Shown here: positions 8,557-15,387 of the stretch, one piece after another
Position numbering within the stretch: the first letter of the stretch is position 1
How the letters are laid out: each line of letters begins with the position of its first letter
Source of the DNA: Zoogloea sp.
Lineage (GTDB): Bacteria > Pseudomonadota > Gammaproteobacteria > Burkholderiales > Rhodocyclaceae
Assembly: GCF_030157465.1 (NCBI RefSeq)
Contig: NZ_JAOAUU010000145.1
Span: 1 to 36,263, forward strand
Length of the DNA stretch: 36,263 nt
Direction of reading: 5' to 3'
The notes under the pieces: generated by a model
Seen by the model: the letters and a program-made list of their open reading frames with translations, nothing else
Told to the model about the DNA's origin: nothing
The model's database searches: none
Program-made: the position numbers and the translations under genes

Positions 8557-8865
8557 TTAACGACGATTGACCAGCAGACCCAGCAGGAAGCCGACACCGG
8601 CGGCAACGCCGACAGCCTTCCAGGGGTTGTCATGGACGTAGTCGTCGGTAGCACGGGCGGCGGCCTTGGTCTTCTGGACGACCGCAGCCTCGAGATCCTG
8701 CAGCTTGTATTTGGCGGCGGTGAGCTTGTCGTTGAGGCGCACGCGAACATCGGCCACCTTGTCGCCAGCCTGACCGGCGGTGAGCTTGAGCAACTCTTCG
8801 GTGTCGGCCACAACGGCCTTGAAGTCGGAAACGAGTTTGTCCTTGGTTACTTGTGCGTCGCTCAT
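8557..8865 (-). CDS. yqjD: YqjD/ElaB-family (DUF883) membrane-anchored protein
   Basis: The product of 102 residues has a long helical N-terminal part (about 10-75, Ala/Lys/Asp/Glu-rich) and a single C-terminal membrane segment at 84-100 introduced by DNPWKAVGVAAGVG and ending in RR, which is the DUF883 signature. In E. coli YqjD anchors ribosomes to the inner membrane in stationary phase; the same role here is inference. The ATG at 8865 has GGAG about 6 nt upstream. It is the first gene of the yqjD-yqjE-yqjK-hpt run, so the promoter should lie in the 303-bp spacer before it. Confidence 0.88.
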   Translation of the reverse strand: MSDAQVTKDKLVSDFKAVVADTEELLKLTAGQAGDKVADVRVRLNDKLTAAKYKLQDLEAAVVQKTKAAARATDDYVHDNPWKAVGVAAGVGFLLGLLVNRR

Positions 8866-9168
8866 GGTGATCTCCAGGGTGATGACTGTATCGAAGGCTA
8901 GAAATTGAAAACTGCCCGATCGCCGCCATTGCGACGGACTCCACCACAAGGCTAATCCCAAACTTGCCAGAAGGCAATTCGACACGGCCGCGAAACCCGG
9001 CCGGCGTGATCCGGAGCCGGCCCCGCCGCTCAAGGCCGGATACGGGAGACGATCGGCTTTGCGGCTTGTCTCGATGTCAAATACCCAAAAAGAATCGCCT
9101 TGCAAATTGCTATGGTGAATTACTATTGAAGAGAGAAGGGCAGCCGGCCGTCAATTCCAACCCGGATG
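8866..9168. other. 303-bp spacer between xthA and yqjD
   Basis: No gene is supported here. It holds a perfect 7-bp stem GGCCGGC/GCCGGCC (8999-9005 with 9016-9022) and a small stem TTGCC-AGAA-GGCAA at 8964-8977. The part near 9090-9130 is clearly AT-richer than the flanks. It must contain the 3' end of the xthA transcript and the promoter of the yqj run, but I cannot place a convincing -35/-10 pair. Confidence 0.5.
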
Positions 9169-9957
9169 TCATCCCATGAAAGGGTGGTCGTAATCCACGA
9201 TAAGCGGCGCGTGATCGCTGAAACGCTCTTCCTTGTAAACCTCGGCGCGTAAGGCGCGTGCTGCAAGTTCCGGCGTGGCGATCTGATAATCGAGCCGCCA
9301 GCCGACATTCTTGGCCCAGGCCTGGCCGCGGTTCGACCACCAAGTGTAACAGGCGTCGGTTGCCTCGGGATGGAGGCGGCGGTAGGCATCCACCCAGCCC
9401 TGTTCGTCCAGAAGGCTGCCGAACCAGGCACGCTCTTCGGGCAGAAAGCCTGAATTCTTCTGGTTGGAGCGCCAGTTCTTGAGGTCGATGGCCTGGTGGG
9501 CGATGTTCCAGTCACCGCAGACGATGACTTCGCGACCGCTGGCCCGCAGTTCGGCCATGCGCGGCAGGAAAAGCGCCATGAAACGGAACTTTGCGGCCTG
9601 ACGCTCCTCCGAACTGGAGCCCGAGGGCAGATAGAGGGAAATGATCGAGAGCTTTCCGAAGTCGGCCTGCAGGTAGCGCCCTTCGGCATCGAATTCGGCA
9701 TGACCAATACCTTCTATGATGCGATCGGCAGGTTTGCGGGTATAAATGCCGACGCCGCTGTAGCCCTTTTTTTCGGCGCAGTGAAAGTGGCCGGTAAATA
9801 TGCCGGGCTTGCTCATTTCCGGCGCCAGATCAGGGATCTGGGCTTTCAATTCCTGGACGCAGACGACATCGGCATTTTGCCGGTTGAGCCAGGAGAGGAA
9901 ACCCTTCACGCTTGCAGAGCGGATGCCGTTGAGATTGGCGGTTACGACGCGTAACAT
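9169..9957 (-). CDS. xthA: Exodeoxyribonuclease III
   Basis: This 262-residue enzyme is an AP endonuclease and 3'-5' exonuclease of the XthA family, acting in base excision repair. Catalytic landmarks are intact: N8/N10 in VVTANLNGIRS, E36 in VQELK, the GDWN motif with D149 and N151, and the final SDH at 247-249. The length is close to the E. coli protein (268). The start ATG at 9957 was chosen from the conserved MLRVVTANLNG beginning, although its ribosome site is weak and the frame stays open upstream through the pyrE locus. It is divergent from pyrE with only 33 bp between start codons, so one promoter must overlap coding sequence. Confidence 0.93.
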   Translation of the reverse strand: MLRVVTANLNGIRSASVKGFLSWLNRQNADVVCVQELKAQIPDLAPEMSKPGIFTGHFHCAEKKGYSGVGIYTRKPADRIIEGIGHAEFDAEGRYLQADFGKLSIISLYLPSGSSSEERQAAKFRFMALFLPRMAELRASGREVIVCGDWNIAHQAIDLKNWRSNQKNSGFLPEERAWFGSLLDEQGWVDAYRRLHPEATDACYTWWSNRGQAWAKNVGWRLDYQIATPELAARALRAEVYKEERFSDHAPLIVDYDHPFMG

Positions 9958-9990
9958 TTTGTGTAACTTGGTCCATTTTTTGGAAACGAC

Positions 9991-10638
9991 GTGAATTTTA
10001 GCCGCAATTTCATCGAACTCGCCTGCGACAAAGGCGTACTCAGGTTTGGAGAGTTCGTTACCAAGGCGGGACGCCTGTCCCCCTATTTCTTCAATGCCGG
10101 TCTTTTCAACGATGGCGCATCCTTCGGCCGGCTGTGCGATTTCTACGCGCGCACGCTGTTGGCAGCGGAGCTTCCCTGCGACATGCTCTTCGGCCCGGCC
10201 TACAAGGGCATTCCGCTGGTTGCCGGCACCGCCATGCAGCTTGCCGGGCACGGCCACAACCTGCCTTTCTGCTTCAACCGCAAGGAAGCCAAAGATCACG
10301 GCGAAGGCGGCACGCTGGTCGGCGCACCGCTGAGCGGCCGGGTGGCCATTCTCGACGACGTGATCTCGGCCGGCACCTCGGTGCGCGAATCCGTCGAAAT
10401 CATCCGTGCCCACGGCGCCACGCCGTCGGCGGTGGTGATCGCCCTCGACCGCATGGAGCGCGGCACCGGCACCTTGTCGGCCGTCCAGGAAGTGCGCGAC
10501 ACCTACGGCATTCCGGTGCTGGCGGTGGCCACCCTCAAGGATCTGATCGGCTATCTGCACGACAGCCCGGCCCTCAACGCCAACCTCGCCGCGGTCCAGC
10601 GCTATCGCGACACCTACGGCGTGACCGACGAGCGCTGA
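9991..10638 (+). CDS. pyrE: Orotate phosphoribosyltransferase
   Basis: This 215-residue cytoplasmic enzyme converts orotate and PRPP to orotidine monophosphate, step five of pyrimidine synthesis. The conserved N-terminus (VLRFGEFVTKAGRLSPYFFN), the orotate/PRPP loop (FNRKEAKDHGEGG at 95-107) and the PRPP motif VAILDDVISAGTS at 118-130 are all present, and the length is typical. It starts with GTG at 9991, preceded by GGAA about 6 nt upstream, and this start aligns with the family N-terminus. It is followed 5 bp later by a coiled-coil protein gene, which is probably co-transcribed. Confidence 0.95.
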   Translation: MNFSRNFIELACDKGVLRFGEFVTKAGRLSPYFFNAGLFNDGASFGRLCDFYARTLLAAELPCDMLFGPAYKGIPLVAGTAMQLAGHGHNLPFCFNRKEAKDHGEGGTLVGAPLSGRVAILDDVISAGTSVRESVEIIRAHGATPSAVVIALDRMERGTGTLSAVQEVRDTYGIPVLAVATLKDLIGYLHDSPALNANLAAVQRYRDTYGVTDER

Positions 10639-10643
10639 GCACA

Positions 10644-11279
10644 ATGCGTCGCCACGCCCTGTTCCTTGCGCTTTGGGCCACACTGCCTGTGGGGGCCCAG
10701 ACGCCCTCGCGGGGGTCGGTCTTTTGCTGCATGGATAACGGGCACCAGGTGTGTGGTGATGTCCTGCCGATGCAATGCTTCGGCAAGAGCTACCGGGAAA
10801 TGAGCCCGCAGGGCACCGTGCGGCGCATCGTCGAGGCACCGCTGACGCCCGAGCAACTGGCCCGCCGGGATGCCGAGGAGCGGGCGCGGCGAACCGAACT
10901 GGCCCGCCAACGGGCCGAGTTGCGGCGCAACCAGTCATTGCTTGAAACCTACTCCAGCGTTGCCGACATCGAAGCCCGACGCGACCGGGCCGTCGAAGGC
11001 GTCGACCAGGATCTGAAGCGGGCCGAAGCCCGCCACGCCCAGCTTCAAAAAAAGCGCGAGAGCCTCAGTCGCGAAGCAGAGTTCTACCAGAAGCGCCCGA
11101 TGCCGATTCCGCTGGCCGCCGCCCTGCGCGAATCCGACAGCGAACTGGCCGCCCAGGCTTCGGTCATCGAAGCCAAGAAGCGCGAGATCGACGCGATCCG
11201 CAGCCGCTACGAGCAGGACCGGCTGCGCTATATCAAGCTGACCGAATCCCACGGAACACCCCCCGGCTCGCCACGCTGA
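10644..11279 (+). CDS. Exported coiled-coil protein of unknown function
   Basis: The product has 211 residues: a signal peptide (1 to about 18, ending VGA before QT), then a short Cys-containing module (C28, C29, C37, C45 in FCCMDNGHQVCGD and PMQCFGKS), then a long Arg/Glu/Ala-rich helical stretch from about 68 to 205 with the look of a coiled coil. The small N-terminal module resembles the DUF4124-type start seen in many betaproteobacterial periplasmic proteins, but I do not assign it firmly. The four cysteines could form two disulfides in the periplasm. It begins 5 bp after pyrE, which suggests co-transcription without implying a shared role. Confidence 0.75.
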   Translation: MRRHALFLALWATLPVGAQTPSRGSVFCCMDNGHQVCGDVLPMQCFGKSYREMSPQGTVRRIVEAPLTPEQLARRDAEERARRTELARQRAELRRNQSLLETYSSVADIEARRDRAVEGVDQDLKRAEARHAQLQKKRESLSREAEFYQKRPMPIPLAAALRESDSELAAQASVIEAKKREIDAIRSRYEQDRLRYIKLTESHGTPPGSPR

Positions 11280-11444
11280 TTGGCGCCTCTGAAGCGCGCA
11301 AAAAATCCGGGTTATTCAATTGGCATATCTAATTGATAATCAGAAAGCATTTTCCTTCCGGGCATGACATTTCCGCATTCCTTTGCCGGCAAGTGTTTCG
11401 CCAATGATTCCCGCAACACAGTGCGCAAGGCTTTCTGACATTTG

Positions 11445-11469
11445 CATTCCAGGAAATGGTTCTGGAATG
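11445..11469. repeat. Inverted repeat CATTCCAG-N9-CTGGAATG
   Basis: A perfect 8-bp dyad (11445-11452 with 11462-11469) lies about 50 bp upstream of the candidate -35 element of the hydrolase gene. It could be an operator or an RNA hairpin. No regulator is recognised. Confidence 0.5.
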
Positions 11470-11519
11470 AAAACAAGAGTGTCAGGTGGGGTTTGCAGGC
11501 TCCGGGGAGACGACAGGGT

Positions 11520-11548
11520 TTGTGGTCACCGATTTAGTGCGTGATAAA
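11520..11548 (+). promoter_or_regulatory. Candidate promoter of the metallo-hydrolase gene
   Basis: TTGTGG and GATAAA are separated by 17 bp in an AT-richer context, leaving a leader of about 100 nt before the ATG at 11656. The -10 matches consensus at 4 of 6 positions and the -35 at 3 of 6. Confidence 0.35.
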
Positions 11549-11655
11549 CTTTGCCGATCGCAAGATATCAGCGATGCCGGTATTCAATACCGGGCAGCCA
11601 AGTCTGTATCCAGTACATCATTGAATCCCGTATCCAGCCGCACCGACCCTTCGCC

Positions 11656-12297
11656 ATGCTCCAGTACAAAATAGTTCCCGTTACGCCCTTCGAACAGAAT
11701 TGCTCGCTGCTTTGGTGCGATGTCACGCGCAAGGCGGCAGTGGTCGACCCCGGTGGCGACGTGGAGCGCATCCTTGATGCGGCAGGGCAGTTGGGGCTCG
11801 ATGTCGAAAAGATCCTCCTGACCCACGGACATATCGACCACGCCGGCGGCACCGCAGCACTTGCCCGCCAGCTGGGCGTAAAGATCGAGGGGCCCGAGCG
11901 GGAAGACAGTTTCTGGATTGATGCGCTGCCCCAGCAGAGCAAGATGTTCGGTTTTCCGCAGGTCGAGGCTTTCACGCCTGACCGCTGGCTGGTCGACGGT
12001 GATGTCGTCAGCATTGGCCAGGAAACCCTGGACGTGCTGCATTGCCCCGGCCATACGCCGGGACACGTGGTTTTCTTCAGCGCCTCGGCGCGACTGGCGG
12101 TAGTGGGTGATGTGCTGTTTGCCGGCTCAATCGGCCGAACCGATTTCCCGCGCGGCAATCACGCTGCACTCGTGAATTCGATCCGTCACAAACTCTGGCC
12201 GCTGGGCAAGGATGTGGCTTTCATTCCCGGCCATGGGCCGATGTCGAATTTCGGCGAGGAACGTGAAAGCAATCCTTATGTGGGTGACTATGCGTGA
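11656..12297 (+). CDS. GloB-like metallo-beta-lactamase-fold hydrolase
   Basis: The product has 213 residues. The two-metal site is complete: THGHIDH (H57, H59, D61, H62), the third histidine in GHTPGH (H133), the bridging aspartate D152 in VVGDVLF, and H193 in IPGHGP. This matches the short glyoxalase-II-like group (YcbL type) that lacks the C-terminal substrate domain of true GloB. It probably hydrolyses a thioester such as a glutathione adduct; the substrate is not known. The ATG at 11656 (MLQYKIVPVTPF) fits the family N-terminus; the open frame upstream is leader sequence. It stands alone between AT-rich spacers. Confidence 0.88.
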   Translation: MLQYKIVPVTPFEQNCSLLWCDVTRKAAVVDPGGDVERILDAAGQLGLDVEKILLTHGHIDHAGGTAALARQLGVKIEGPEREDSFWIDALPQQSKMFGFPQVEAFTPDRWLVDGDVVSIGQETLDVLHCPGHTPGHVVFFSASARLAVVGDVLFAGSIGRTDFPRGNHAALVNSIRHKLWPLGKDVAFIPGHGPMSNFGEERESNPYVGDYA

Positions 12298-12330
12298 AAT
12301 TCATTTGGAATTAATTAGGCCAAATGAATT
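12298..12330. repeat. Perfect 11-bp AT-rich inverted repeat
   Basis: AATTCATTTGG (12298-12308) pairs with CCAAATGAATT (12320-12330) around an 11-base spacer that itself contains TTAATTA. It begins two bases after the hydrolase stop and 52 bp before the response-regulator start. It could end the hydrolase transcript, but the low GC of the stem and lack of a T run make an operator for the next gene equally likely. Confidence 0.6.
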
Positions 12331-12382
12331 GATGTGTGGTTTTGAATTAGCGTGCTTCATTTCTCGATAAAGGTAGACCAGC

Positions 12383-13114
12383 GTGCGATTCGCTATTCTC
12401 GAAGACGATCCGGCCCAAATGGAAGTCCTCACGGGCTGGCTGAGGGAAGCCGGGCACGATGTGCATGGTTTCGGACTGGCGCGTGAGCTGATGCGCGTCG
12501 CAAGCCGCGAAAGCTTCGATCTGTTCCTGGTGGACTGGGTGCTGCCCGACCTGACCGGCGAGCAGGTGCTGCGCTGGCTGCGGGTAGAACGCGGCAACGA
12601 CACGCCGGCGATTTTCATCACCTCCCGCGATGCGGAAGAGGACATCGCCAATGCCTTCAGCGCCGGCGCCGACGATTACCTGATCAAGCCGCCACGCCGC
12701 ATCGAACTGCTGTCGCGCATCGAGGCGGTGATGCGCCGCGCCCAGCCGCGCAATACCAACCAGACGCTGGTGGTGGAGCCCTACCATTTCGACCTGGCCC
12801 GCAAACAGCTGACCATGGACGGCGCCGCCGTTGAAATGACCGACAAGGAATTCGAGCTGGCGGCTTTCCTGTTCCGCAACCTGGGACGCCTGCTGTCCCG
12901 CGGACACCTGCTCGAAGCCGTTTGGGGGCGCAACCCCGACCTGGCGACACGGACTGTCGATACCCACATCAGTCGCGTGCGCAGCAAGCTGAACCTGCGC
13001 CCCGAAAACGGCTTCCGGCTCACGCCGACCTATAACTTCGGCTACCGGCTGGAGAAGACCGACCCGTCCGAGTCGGCTCCCCTTGGCACAACGACGGTGT
13101 CGTCGCCGGCCTGA
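12383..13114 (+). CDS. OmpR/PhoB-family response regulator
   Basis: The product of 243 residues has an N-terminal receiver domain with acidic pocket D8/D9, phospho-acceptor D51 (FLVDWVLPD), T80 and K102 (LIKPP). A C-terminal winged-helix domain (about 125-225) follows, with DKEFELAAFLFRN and the recognition region TRTVDTHISRVRSKL. It should bind DNA and control transcription when phosphorylated. GTG at 12383 is the start, with AAGG about 10 nt upstream. No kinase gene adjoins it directly; the nearest is the CHASE2 kinase 2.3 kb downstream, past mscL on the other strand, and this is the best candidate partner. Confidence 0.92.
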   Translation: MRFAILEDDPAQMEVLTGWLREAGHDVHGFGLARELMRVASRESFDLFLVDWVLPDLTGEQVLRWLRVERGNDTPAIFITSRDAEEDIANAFSAGADDYLIKPPRRIELLSRIEAVMRRAQPRNTNQTLVVEPYHFDLARKQLTMDGAAVEMTDKEFELAAFLFRNLGRLLSRGHLLEAVWGRNPDLATRTVDTHISRVRSKLNLRPENGFRLTPTYNFGYRLEKTDPSESAPLGTTTVSSPA

Positions 13115-13121
13115 TCCTTCC

Positions 13122-13145
13122 CGGGGTTCCTGGTCGGGAACCCCG
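13122..13145. terminator. Hairpin between response regulator and mscL
   Basis: A 9-bp perfect stem (CGGGGTTCC with GGAACCCCG, six-base loop) lies in the 42-bp gap between two convergent genes. It is likely a shared terminator. T tracts are lacking, as in the other hairpins of this window. Confidence 0.6.
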
Positions 13146-13156
13146 TCCTGCCGCGC

Positions 13157-13579
13157 TTACTTCTTCAGCGCGTCACGGATTTCCCGCAGCAGTTTCACCT
13201 CATCCGACTCGGCCGGCGGGGCTTCCGGGGCCGGAGCAGGCTCGGCCCGCTTCATCTTGTTCATGGCCTTGATGGCCACGAAGATGGCCATCGCGACGAT
13301 CAGGAAATCGATCACCGAGTTGACGAAGACGCCATATTTGAACAGCGGGGCGCCGGCTTTCTCGGCGGCTTCCATGGTTTCGAAGGTCTTGTCGCCAAGG
13401 TTCACGTAAAGGTGCTTGAAATCGACGCCTCCCAGCAGCTTGCCGATGACCGGCATCAGCATGTCCTTGACGAGGGAGTCGACGATTTTTCCGAACGCAC
13501 CTCCGATAATGACGCCAACCGCGAGGTCGACGACATTGCCCTTCATTGCAAATTCCTTGAATTCCTGGATAAAGCTCAT
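13157..13579 (-). CDS. mscL: Large-conductance mechanosensitive channel MscL
   Basis: This 140-residue inner-membrane protein opens under membrane tension to release solutes on hypo-osmotic shock. The conserved N-terminus [33 protein letters not shown], cut here only by domain description, includes the amphipathic S1 helix and the pore-lining TM1 (about 15-40). TM2 lies near 75-98 ([18 protein letters not shown]), and the C-terminal helix ends in [14 protein letters not shown]. The ATG at 13579 has a strong AAGGAG 7 nt upstream. It lies on the opposite strand inside the response regulator/FecR/kinase locus. Confidence 0.97.
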   Translation of the reverse strand: MSFIQEFKEFAMKGNVVDLAVGVIIGGAFGKIVDSLVKDMLMPVIGKLLGGVDFKHLYVNLGDKTFETMEAAEKAGAPLFKYGVFVNSVIDFLIVAMAIFVAIKAMNKMKRAEPAPAPEAPPAESDEVKLLREIRDALKK

Positions 13580-13803
13580 TGATTGCTCCTTTGCAAAAAG
13601 TTGGGAAAACGAATGCGGGAAGAGTGTCGAAATTGCCGGACTGTTGCAAGAAGCCGGCATTCCGCGCCCATCATATGAGCGTCCTGATGCAGAAGGGCGC
13701 CGTTTTTGGCACGCAAGGACACAGTTGTGAGCAAGTTTGCGAAGTTTTGCACCCTGCCCAAGACCTCAAACTAATATATTTCCCCCAATAGATCCGAAAG
13801 ATA

Positions 13804-15387
13804 GTGCCCGTGGATTGTTATACCCTCCGAACTCTTGGCGTTGCCGCAGGCTTGCTGGCCGGCGGGAGTGCGTTTGCGGCCGATCTCGAGGTCATCTACA
13901 CGACCCGCGCCGGCGATACCCTGATCGGCCTTGAAAAGCGCTTCCTCGCCGCGCCTTTCGGCTGGAAGGGCCTGAAGGTCCATAACGGCAGCGTCAATCC
14001 CTTGCGCATCCCCGTCGGTTCGCAGTTGCGGATTCCCGAGCGCTGGTTGCGTGTCGAGCCCCGCACCGCACGCGTCGTGGCGCTGCAGGGTGATGTGAGC
14101 ATGGACGGGCGCGCCCTGACGCTCGATTCGAAAATTCCGGCCGGTGCCCTGCTGCGCACCGGCGAGGGCGCTTTCATCACGCTCCTCATGCCCGACGAAT
14201 CGCGCCTGACCGTGCAACCGCAAAGCGTGGCGCGCTTCACCAAGGTGCAGGGCTTCCAGGGCTTCGAAGGCCAGACTACCGAAGTCTCACTCGAACACGG
14301 CCGCGTCGAAACCCACGCAGCGGCCCAGCGCGGGCCTGCAGCGCGCTACCAGATCCGCACCCCGACCACCACCGTAAGCGTGCGCGGCACCGAGTTCCGG
14401 GTCGGCGCCGACCCCGTGGCGCACTCGGCCCAGGCGGAAGTGACCGGCGGCGAGGTTCGCCTGAACCCGGTCGACGGTGGCGTGGCCAAGGCACTGGCGG
14501 CCGGTTACGGCGTGGTCGCCAAGGCCGGCGCGCCGATTCCCGCGCCGCGTCCGCTGCTCCCGGCCCCGACCCTGACGACGCTGCCCGAGCGCTTCGAGCG
14601 GGTCGAGTTGAGCCTGCCCTTCACGCCGGTGGATAAAGCCGTCGCCTACCGCGCCCAGATCGCCCGCGACCCCAAGTTTGCCGACGTGGTCGCGGATGCG
14701 GTCTTCAACACACCGCCCGCCCGCTTCGGCACGCTGCCGGACGGCGCCTGGTGGCTGCGTGTGCGGGCCATCGACGAGGCCGGGCTCGAGGGTTTCGACG
14801 CCGAACATGCCTTCACGCTGCGCGCCCGCCCCGAGCCGCCCAAGGCGCTCGACACCGAACGCGGAAGCCTCGCCTGGAGCCCGGCCGCCGAAGCTGCGCG
14901 CTACCGGCTGCAAATCGCCAACCAGCCCGGCTTCACCACGCTGCTGGCCGACCGCGAAACCACAGCCTTGGCGGCCGACCCCGGCCTGCCGGCGGGCCGC
15001 TACCTGTGGCGCATCGCCAGCCTGCGCGCCAGCGGTGAGCAAGGGCCGTGGAGCGACACCCATCCCCTCGTCGTGCGCCAGGCGCCGCAGGCCGCCAGCC
15101 TCACCATCTACAACCGGCGGATGCGCTTTGCCTGGCCCGGCAGCGCCGGGCAGATCTACGACGTGCAGCTTGCGCGTGACGAAGCCTTCACCGACCTGCT
15201 GGTGGACCAGCGGATCGGCGAAGCCGCCCTGACGGTACTCGAACCCACCGGCGGCACCTACTACCTGCGCAGGCGGGCCACCGATCCGGACGGCGGCACC
15301 AGCCCCTGGTCAGGCGTCCAGACGCTCCGCCAGATCTTCCTGCTGCCAGTCTGGAGCCTCTCCGCTCCTGCCGCCGCGCAACCGTGA
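13804..15387 (+). CDS. Exported LysM-FecR protein with Fn3-like repeats
   Basis: The product has 527 residues: signal peptide (1 to about 25, SAFA before ADL), a LysM-like module (about 30-78, YTTRAGDTLIGLEKRF to GSQLRIP), a FecR domain (about 88-210, VVALQGDVSMDGRALTLDS through TTTVSVRGTEFRVG), then two or three beta-sandwich, Fn3-like repeats. LysM usually binds peptidoglycan. FecR domains in exported proteins are common but their partners are mostly unknown. There is no FecI-type sigma factor and no TonB receptor nearby, so this is not a classic iron-uptake anti-sigma factor. Start is GTG at 13804; a second in-frame GTG at 13810 has better spacing from GAAAG and may be the true start. The stop overlaps the kinase start as GTGA, arguing for a joint function. 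Confidence 0.83.
   Translation: MPVDCYTLRTLGVAAGLLAGGSAFAADLEVIYTTRAGDTLIGLEKRFLAAPFGWKGLKVHNGSVNPLRIPVGSQLRIPERWLRVEPRTARVVALQGDVSMDGRALTLDSKIPAGALLRTGEGAFITLLMPDESRLTVQPQSVARFTKVQGFQGFEGQTTEVSLEHGRVETHAAAQRGPAARYQIRTPTTTVSVRGTEFRVGADPVAHSAQAEVTGGEVRLNPVDGGVAKALAAGYGVVAKAGAPIPAPRPLLPAPTLTTLPERFERVELSLPFTPVDKAVAYRAQIARDPKFADVVADAVFNTPPARFGTLPDGAWWLRVRAIDEAGLEGFDAEHAFTLRARPEPPKALDTERGSLAWSPAAEAARYRLQIANQPGFTTLLADRETTALAADPGLPAGRYLWRIASLRASGEQGPWSDTHPLVVRQAPQAASLTIYNRRMRFAWPGSAGQIYDVQLARDEAFTDLLVDQRIGEAALTVLEPTGGTYYLRRRATDPDGGTSPWSGVQTLRQIFLLPVWSLSAPAAAQP

Larger units (their letters stand above)
11280..11655. other. 376-bp AT-richer spacer upstream of the metallo-hydrolase
   Basis: No gene is supported. 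The stretch is AT-richer than its surroundings. It holds a dyad TCAATT-N9-AATTGA at 11316-11336, a dyad CATTCCAG-N9-CTGGAATG at 11445-11469, and a promoter-like pair at 11520-11548. There is no clear terminator for the preceding gene. Confidence 0.5.

Noticed and set aside
13804-15387. FecI-FecR iron-uptake signalling
   Set aside because: No ECF sigma factor or TonB-dependent receptor is adjacent, and the FecR domain is in an exported LysM protein rather than an inner-membrane anti-sigma factor.
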